From NCBI GenBank assembly GCA_947561395.2, contig OX387184.1, positions 23,798,766 to 23,862,765 of the forward strand: a stretch of DNA of 64,000 nucleotides, written 5' to 3'. The stretch is from Buxus sempervirens. Lineage: Eukaryota > Streptophyta > Magnoliopsida > Buxales > Buxaceae. Made by a program: the position numbers and the translations under genes. The notes beneath the pieces are model-generated. The model was given only the letters and a program-made list of their open reading frames with translations. It was not told the origin of the DNA and searched no databases. Shown here one piece after another: positions 57,538-64,000 of the stretch. Position 1 is the first letter of the stretch, and each line of letters begins with the position of its first letter.

Positions 57538-59949
57538 TATTAGCACCTCATTTTTGCACCCCAAAAAAATGAAGAAAATGAAGATTTCAATTAAAAAGTC
57601 AAACCCCGAGGGGGCTAAAAATTGACTTTTGATTCAAGTAAATTTGGCCATCAAACTTCATCTTATTGAAAAGAGCATTTCGACACGGTTCCAACGTAAC
57701 TGAATTTGCTGGAATCGGAGTCTAGATGAGAAAATTATGAGCTGGTCAAACTTTTCGGGTGACTTTTTGCTCGACCCCAATTCAGCTGCCAAACTTGATC
57801 CCAATGGATAGGTGGTTCCGAGCCGGTTCCAATGACACTAAATTTACTGAAATAGGACATCGGACGAAGAAGTTATTAGCAGTTGAAGTTTTAGAAAAAC
57901 TGCCCATGTGGCAAAAAAGGTAGAAAAATTGGAATAAACCAATAAAATAAATAAAATAAATGTGTTTATTAATATTTTAATAAATAGAATTTCGCTTTTT
58001 AATAAAATAATCAGAAAAATCAAATGAAAATCTTGCAAAAAACCAAATTGAATAAAGGTTTAAAATCCAGACATTATAAAAACGTGCTGGACCGTATTTC
58101 AATTACGGGCAGGGCATGCCCGTATTTCAAATACGGGCAAGCTTCTAGAAGAGGACGCGTGTCGCTGTACGGCGGGACACGCGTCCCGTACAACCGATTC
58201 GCGAGATTTGGAAATGTACGTTTTTCGCCCGTATTTGCATTACGGGCAAAGCACGCCCGTACTTGAAGTACGGGCAAGGCAAGCCCGTACTTCAAATACA
58301 GGAACGCCCATTTTTGCCTATAAATAGAGAGGCCCCCCCCCCCCTCATTTCAACAAGCCTTCCCCACTTAGCCTCCCTGCTCTTCCTCTTTGCCAACCAC
58401 GGCAAACCTCTGCCCAATTACCACCACCCCCACACCCAAACACGTTTAATACCCAAAATGCCCTTGTCATCCCAAAACCCTGTCTAAAACCCCAAATGCC
58501 TCTTTTTGAACCCAACCTCCTACCAAACCCCTCTCAAAAATCGACCTAGAAAATTTTGAGGACGCGGAAGCACTGCTTAAATTGTCGGAGAACCGTAACA
58601 CCAACCAAACAACTAATCACATTGTATGTATGTTCTTATTTTAAATTAAGTGAATTTTGGTTTTATTTTTCTCTTCCTCATTGCCTCTTTTCGTTTTTAT
58701 GTTATTTCTAACACTGTTTTGAGTGTTGCATATGATGAGGAATTGCATCTAAAAGTGGTTTTTCCTATGCAAAAAAGAGGTGATAACAAAGGGTTATCAA
58801 AAATGTTTCAAAAATGGAAATTTGACTCCATTTGATCACAATTATGGGAAGAAGATTGAAGTTATTTTTGAACATCTAATGTCCCCTGTAAATCACCCCT
58901 TTCCCATTCCTAAAAGTGATGATGAATAACCAGGAAAGGATCTTGCTTGCTCAAAGAACAAATAAGAAGGAAAAGATGGTCATTTGAACTAAAATAAGGA
59001 AATGCGGCACATTGAAGGAGCTGAAACCATCCCAGAAGATTGCTGAAGACCTCAAAGAAGCCACGGAACCGATCCCAAGCAGAATCGGCAGCAGAAATGC
59101 AAAACTAGCCGCGCCCGTAAACTCAGAGCGGTCCGGTCAGGACCATGTTTGCTTCACGGGCGAGCCAAACGGGATTTCGTTCACGGGCAAGGGTGGACCG
59201 TATAGAAAATACGGGCAGATGTAAAAGTAATATAAAAAATGTAATTTTTCGGCCTGGTTGGATCTATTCCGACCTAAACCGGTTTAAACCGATCCAAGAA
59301 GTTGATTGGGCTATTCTTAGCCCTCCATGGACCATGGGCCCATATGGGCCCATCTAGACCACCTTGGGCCCACTTGAGTGGCCCACACTTTTGACTGGCC
59401 TATACCAGGCCTGTTTTCAATAAATAGGCCCAGGCCCCTTGACCTTTGGCTCATGGGCCCATTCCAAGCCCACTAAGCCCAAATAAGTTGTAAATAAATA
59501 AAGTTTAAATAAATAACCAAATGGGTTACCCAATAACCCAACTGGGCCCAAGGCCCAATCATGGCAACCCACGGGACCCGGGCCTGACCCATTTCACCTA
59601 GATAAATAAGATAAAATCAAAATAAAAGGGACCCACACCTTCAGAGGGTCCCACCAGACCAAATAAAGCAGCATGCTGGTCTAGGAAGGGTGAACTTGAC
59701 TCAAAAACTAGGGAGACCCGAGGGACCCGTCAAACCGACGGGGCGGGCCGGGGTGTCTTAGGGCTTCCCCGGACGTAACCGAGAACTTAGCTAGAACTCT
59801 GAAAAGCCGCAGATTAGACTTAGACCCGGATAGGGCAAACACCATGTCTGCTTGCACCTCTCAGGCAGTGGCGACTCCGAAAGTCCCGAGGCACGCACAA
59901 GCCCAACGTGTGCCCCGTGTGCGATCTAGGCCAGGTTTAGGTGCGCACA
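57538..59949 (+). repeat. Element B 3' LTR
   Basis: 2,412 bp, homologous to the 5' LTR throughout. The extra length comes mainly from one additional palindrome unit of about 37 bp before the TATA box (58319-58326) and a short GGGCCC-type insertion near 59340-59385. Confidence 0.93.
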
Positions 59950-60058
59950 GCCCCCTTTATATGTTTTAGCTACTGTAATGGACCCTAGGATTAAATTAGG
60001 AGTAGAAGATTTAATAGAGGGAATAAATGAAAAAAACAATCTTCTTTTCAAATAGATA

Positions 60059-62258
60059 TGTGTGCACCTCGGGCGTGCGGCAAAAGCATGTTACAATGTA
60101 TTATGGAGTCTCCACTTCCTGAAATGGTGCAGGTAGACACCTTGTTGATTTATGGTCTGCACCAGTGATTCCGAATAGGTGACTCGATTACAACTCAGGG
60201 AAGTCCTTGAACACCCTTGGTTGCCCCACCGAAATGGGTTCCCTTAAATCAGTTGGATCATATTTGAGCTGTTTTTATTATTATTTAATTGTTTTTTCTA
60301 TCTTTTATCTTTTATATATTTATTTATTTATTTTTAACGATCACATGTGTACAGACACTGGAGGAATGGGGGTTGTTATGCAACATCCTATACAAAATAT
60401 AATACATATGTAAAAAGAAAAATATTTATGATATAACATGGAGCAATGTACTTGGTTACTTAAAAAAAACATATTTATTTATTTATTTATCATTTAACCT
60501 AGCCACATCATTTTATTTTTTATTGCTTTCTTATGCCTTTTTTTATGATACTTTATTTGCAACAAGCATGTGTTAAAAAACTCAATCATATTTTTTAATT
60601 ACTTTCTTATGCCTTTTTTTTTATTCTTTCTTTCTTTTCTTTTATGATAATTTCTTAGGCCTTCATATATATATATATATAGATATATATTTTATTCTTA
60701 TTTCTAAGGATTTGGAGAAAAGGAGAGTTTTCATAAGAAACTAATAAAATTTACAAATGTTTAAACATATGATTAAAAAAAATAATTAAGAAATAAAATA
60801 AATATGTTAGTTAGGCATATTATCTAAAAAAATTAAGAAAAGAATAAAAAATCTGATTATTATAATTAAGTATGTTAATTAAGCATATTATCTAAAAATA
60901 ATTAAGAAATTAAGAAAAATTAAGCATGTTAGTTAAGCATATTATCTAAAAGGAAATTAAGAAAAAAAATTAAAGAAATAACATGAAAGAAATAAAAGAA
61001 ATAACAAATGAAAGTTAGAGTTATTAAACAGGTTTTAAAGAAGGACTAAAACATGAAATAAAATAAATTCTTTTTAAATCCTTTAACTTTTCAGAATAAC
61101 AAATTAGGCACCCTAGTTTATCAAATTCTCAAAATTCAACCCACATATCCATTCCTTCAATAGATTCGGACGGATAAGAGACATGCTTTATATACTTTCA
61201 TTTGTTAATTTAACAACACTGAAAAATTCAGATTTGGCCATAACAGTGACATGCTTTGTATTATTTTCATTTGATAATCTAACAACATAAAAAATATTTG
61301 ATTAAAGAATCAATAAAAAAATAATAAAAAAACCTGGTATGGAGTCAATTTCCCGAAAACTGATGTGTTCAACTCCAGATGTTCCCTCCTTTCTCTTGCA
61401 CAACCTCCTTCTACCTCTTTTTCTCACTTCCCTCTTTGCTTTTTTTTTTGAAAAACTATCTTCTTTAGATCCTCTCCCTCCTTTTGCTCCCAACTTCTAT
61501 CCTTTTTATAGAGAATTCCCACCCCTTCAACTTCTTAACCCCTCCTTTCCTTAACTTCTCCTCTTCCTCTCTTAAACACCTAAACTCCTAACTCCTCTTC
61601 TTCTCTTAAACCCCTCCTTTCCTTAACTTCTCTTCTTCCTCTCTTAAACAACTAAACTCCTAACTCCTCTTCCTCTCTTAAACCCCTAAACTCCTAACTC
61701 CTCTCTGAAACACCATCATTCATTTAGGTTTGGTCAAAGTCTATTTTGTCCTATATTTTTTAGGTTTATATTTTTTTTTAAGCTTAGTCTCAATATCTCA
61801 ATAGAATATGAGTTGAACCAATTCGTCAAACTCATTTCTCTTTGTTTATATATATATTTTTATTTTCTTTTAATCTCAAAACTTTTATTAACTTTGTTAT
61901 TAAATTTTTTATTTATTTGCATAACAAACCCCATTAAGAAACTTACTTATTTACTAAAAGAATCCCAAAATTTTTAATTTATCATTGGTTACACATGACT
62001 GCCATGTGGCACCCAATTCTGGTTTCATCAGAAATCCCCAAACTACCCTTTAAGTCTTTTATCCATAACTTAGTCATTTGAGATCCTATTTGAGCACAGT
62101 TTGGTGCATCGAAATCGGCTCAGAATTCTCTTTATTATGAACTTGTTATTTCAAAAAGATGGGTCCACTATAAAAACCTCGAATTTCGTGCCCACATATA
62201 TGCAGGTTTAAGATATGCTTCTTGGGCAATTCTATAGTGCAAAAATGGGGTGCTGACA
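60059..62258 (-). mobile_element. Solo LTR H, Tat-type, minus strand
   Basis: 2,200 bp with TG...CA ends and a 5-bp duplication AGATA (60054-60058 and 62259-62263). On the minus strand it starts TGTCAGCACCCCATTTTTGC like LTRs B to E, has the CTGAGCCGATTTCGATGC motif, a TATA box (61502-61510) and ends in a part resembling the end of LTR C (GGTGTCTACCTGCACC). There is no internal region, so it is a solo LTR. It splits the hAT transposase and is old, AT-rich and degraded. Confidence 0.85.
61550..61715 (-). repeat. Pre-TATA pyrimidine repeats in LTR H
   Basis: About four units built on TAAACTCCTAACTCCTCTTC and CTTAAACCCCT (plus strand), about 45-60 bp each, just upstream (minus strand) of the TATA box. 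They are direct repeats, not palindromes. Confidence 0.7.
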
Positions 62259-62788
62259 AGATATAAATAAAATAATAAACATTTTAGAAAGACTTTTTTT
62301 TTATATGATACTAGCTATAGCAGACATAGTTTAACTCAGACCCAATAAACACTACCAGATAGTTCCCGCTGTAATTTTTTAAGTTGGAGAAGAAGGGGGA
62401 AACAACCAGCATCTGGTAGTGGTGGATTGTTTGAGTTAAGGATATATTTAGAAAGCCCCCCATTATGGTTAAGAACTATAGAGGAGTATAATTCTTTTAA
62501 TATTTTGGCATGGTGGAAGCAAAATCAGGTTATTATCCTCTACTTTCCTCCATAGCACGTGTTCTACTAACGGTTCCGGTGTCCACAGTTGCGTCGGAAT
62601 CAACTTTTAGTGTAGGTGGACAAACAATGGACGACTACAAGAGCAGATTAATGTCGGAGATGGTACAAGTATGTGTCTGTCTAACGGATTGGCTAAGGGC
62701 AGAACTGAGAGATTAGGAACATACTGATGATCAACTTACTGGAGACTTCGACGATTTGAATAGTGATGAATTTAGTCTTCCAGATTAG

Positions 62789-63306
62789 TCTAAATTTTAT
62801 TATATTATTTGTAATCAATGTAAAAGTTTTAGTTTAGAAACTTTCCTTTCTGTCCCTCTTTTTTTTTTTTTCTGAAACTGCAAATGAAAGATAGATGAGT
62901 GGGTACCAACCTATTTGGGATGTGCGCTCATACCATAGTGATGCAGTATTATTTGTGTAAGTGTATTATGTATTAAGTGTATTCTTTTTTTCCTTTCTCA
63001 TAAGTGTAAGAAATTTTTGTGAATAATAAATAAATATATATATTTACAATTTTTTGTGTTTTTTTAAATGTTTTCCATTTTTTTTCTATTTTTCTATATT
63101 TCTTACAAAAAAAAATGCCCTAGGCCTGCTAGATCTTGTAGCAAGGCACAGCCCAGCCTTAGCCATGCCAAGGGCAGGGTCGTGCCTAGGGTATTGGGTT
63201 ACGGGCCAAGCATAGCATGACCAGTCTCCTAGGTGGGACGTGTCGTGCCCAGCCCACAGCCAGCCAGGCACGGGCTAATCGTGCCTGTGCTATGCCGAGC
63301 TGGTCC
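62789..63306 (+). other. hAT 3' region and right terminal repeats
   Basis: Non-coding AT-rich part followed, from about 63115, by GC-rich subterminal sequence with GGCACG, GTGCCTAGG and GTCGTGCCC motifs, ending in the right inverted repeat (CCGAGCTGG at 63296-63304). Confidence 0.6.
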
Positions 63307-63318
63307 GATAAGAAACCC

Positions 63319-63346
63319 TATATATATATATATATATATATATAGA
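63319..63346. repeat. (TA)n microsatellite
   Basis: About 14 TA units next to the right hAT end, followed by a GTTT run. Confidence 0.9.
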
Positions 63347-63439
63347 TATTTGTTTGTTTGTTTATTGGCTGCAACTTTAGGTATCTTATTGTAGGTTGTT
63401 GTATGAGAATCTTGCCATACACGATATAGCATCATCTAT

Positions 63440-64000
63440 TTTTGTCTTTTTTCTTTTTTGGAGGTTAAGTAAGAATTGTATTATCTAGCCAAAAAATTAT
63501 TAACAAGACAGCAACAGCTACATCCTCCCCAAGAAACCATATTGAACAACTTTTATGGGGCTAATTAAAACTGAGGCTAAAGGCATAGATGACAGAAACA
63601 TCACTCAAGGCCATTTAGAGACCAAACATCAGTACTAGAATTAGAAAGACATCAAGGCTGTCTAGACTACTTGCAGTTCATGGGTTGATTCTAATTCCAA
63701 CCTTATCATGCGGCCGAATTTCATACTCACATCCATACTTAAGGACTGTAGGATGTTCTTTTTTGTTCTAGTAATTCCTTGAAATACCTTTTATTGTGCT
63801 TAGCCCATACATAGTAGATAGTAGCAGCAAACAATGCCTTTTTCAATCTGTAACTATGCTCTTAGCCTCACATTCTAAACACATACCCATTGTAACACTC
63901 CGTTCAAACTCAATATATGTGTGGATTTCCCCAAATTGACTGCACTTAGCATAACACTCCAGAGAATGGACAGTTGAAGAAAAGATGGTCAATATTTTGT
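63440..64000 (-). mobile_element. LINE (L1-like) 3' fragment
   Basis: On the minus strand, near 63985-63950, it reads DHLFFNCPFSGVLC, the end of the zinc-binding domain that closes plant LINE ORF2 proteins, followed by LKKALFAATIYYVWAKHNK. Several stop codons break the frame, so it is a dead copy. A T-rich run at about 63444-63460 (poly(A)-like on the minus strand) marks the probable 3' end. It continues off the right edge. Confidence 0.65.

Larger units (their letters stand above)
41113..59949 (+). mobile_element. Element B, Tat/Ogre-type Ty3/gypsy retrotransposon
   Basis: 18,837 bp, with LTRs of 2,366 and 2,412 bp, a GCCCC duplication, primer-binding site, sense ORF1, three leader arrays, gag, protease, RT, RNase H, integrase and a polypurine tract. 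This order, with ORF1 before gag, is that of Ogre-type elements. The LTRs differ by an estimated 2-3% by eye (unevenly; about 5% in the first 240 bases) plus a few indels, so it is roughly ten times older than element A. It is complete in length but broken, with about ten or more interruptions of the coding frames. It lies in the hAT transposase gene. Confidence 0.95.
39683..62788 (+). pseudogene. hAT transposase (BED/DAYSLEEPER type), broken and split by insertions
   Basis: It begins at ATG 39683 with an acidic segment, then a BED-finger-like trace (VWKNFAIQTIGREEG, about 39900), the hAT core with LNIWTNRQNISFLTITAHYI (about 40340-40400) and a later part (VANAICPVMEFKILKYWQEM, to 41110). Element B interrupts between the codons for EMP and PLYVLATVMDPRIKL, which resume at about 59955. 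Solo LTR H interrupts again at 60058. The carboxy-terminal dimerisation domain (SGYYPLLSSIAR, VPVSTVASESTFSVGG, MDDYKSRL) lies at 62515-62690 and the frame ends at 62786-62788. Besides the insertions there are numerous stops and frameshifts, densest at 40480-40950, so it is dead. hAT transposases cut and paste elements with 8-bp duplications. Confidence 0.85.
36725..63306 (+). mobile_element. Autonomous-type hAT transposon, expanded by nested insertions
   Basis: Imperfect terminal inverted repeats with a shared CGGCAT core (left CTAGGTCGGCATGGGCATAG at 36727; right, reverse complement, CCAGCTCGGCATAGCACAGG ending near 63304) enclose hAT transposase pieces. Three insertions lie inside: the Pack-hAT (36838-38935), element B (41113-59949) and solo LTR H (60059-62258). 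Removing them and their duplications leaves about 3.4 kb, a usual length for an autonomous hAT. Both termini are GC-rich with GGCACG/GCCCG motifs. I could not find a clear 8-bp target duplication, so the outer ends are uncertain by about 20 bases. Confidence 0.75.

Overview
This is nuclear DNA from a flowering plant, most likely a eudicot with a large, transposon-rich genome. The evidence is plant Ty3/gypsy elements of the Tat/Ogre type with 2.2-2.5 kb LTRs, a DAYSLEEPER/RICESLEEPER-type hAT transposase, a plant histone H2B retrocopy and a fragment resembling plant SPT5. I found no intact host gene, tRNA or rRNA. Almost everything is nested mobile-element sequence, so the window reads as an insertion history.

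Left half (1-33176). An old Tat-type element on the minus strand (element C) keeps its 5' LTR (26457-31351), primer-binding site, leader, a leader tandem array and part of gag (to about 3613); its pol region is not seen. Three things sit in or against it. A very young element of the same group (element A, 6250-24417, plus strand) lies in C's leader array, with a perfect GGAGG duplication and LTRs that differ at only about five sites. A solo LTR (D, 28170-30568, duplication CCGCA) lies in C's LTR. A third LTR (E, 433 to about 3612) abuts the gag remnant. Beyond C is a piece of an A-like LTR (G, 31352-33176).

Middle (33177-36724). Unassigned sequence holds one clean 575-bp non-autonomous hAT (33972-34546, 8-bp duplication CTTCCAAT).

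Right half (about 36725-63306). An autonomous-type hAT transposon has been expanded by three insertions: a 2.1-kb Pack-type hAT (36838-38935) carrying an H2B retrocopy and an SPT5-like 5' fragment; a complete-length Tat element (B, 41113-59949, duplication GCCCC); and a minus-strand solo LTR (H, 60059-62258, duplication AGATA). Subtracting these leaves about 3.4 kb, a normal length for an autonomous hAT. A LINE 3' fragment occupies the right edge.

The observations most worth pursuing are: (1) A and B carry homologous extra ORFs in opposite places and orientations, sense before gag in B and antisense after integrase in A; (2) nearly every LTR has its own palindromic repeat block just upstream of the TATA box, with a related block again in the transcribed leader or U5, and the sequence differs by lineage while position is kept; (3) the Pack-hAT with its nested H2B retrocopy; (4) a 502-bp higher-order repeat and roughly 147-bp periodic repeats inside the Tat elements.
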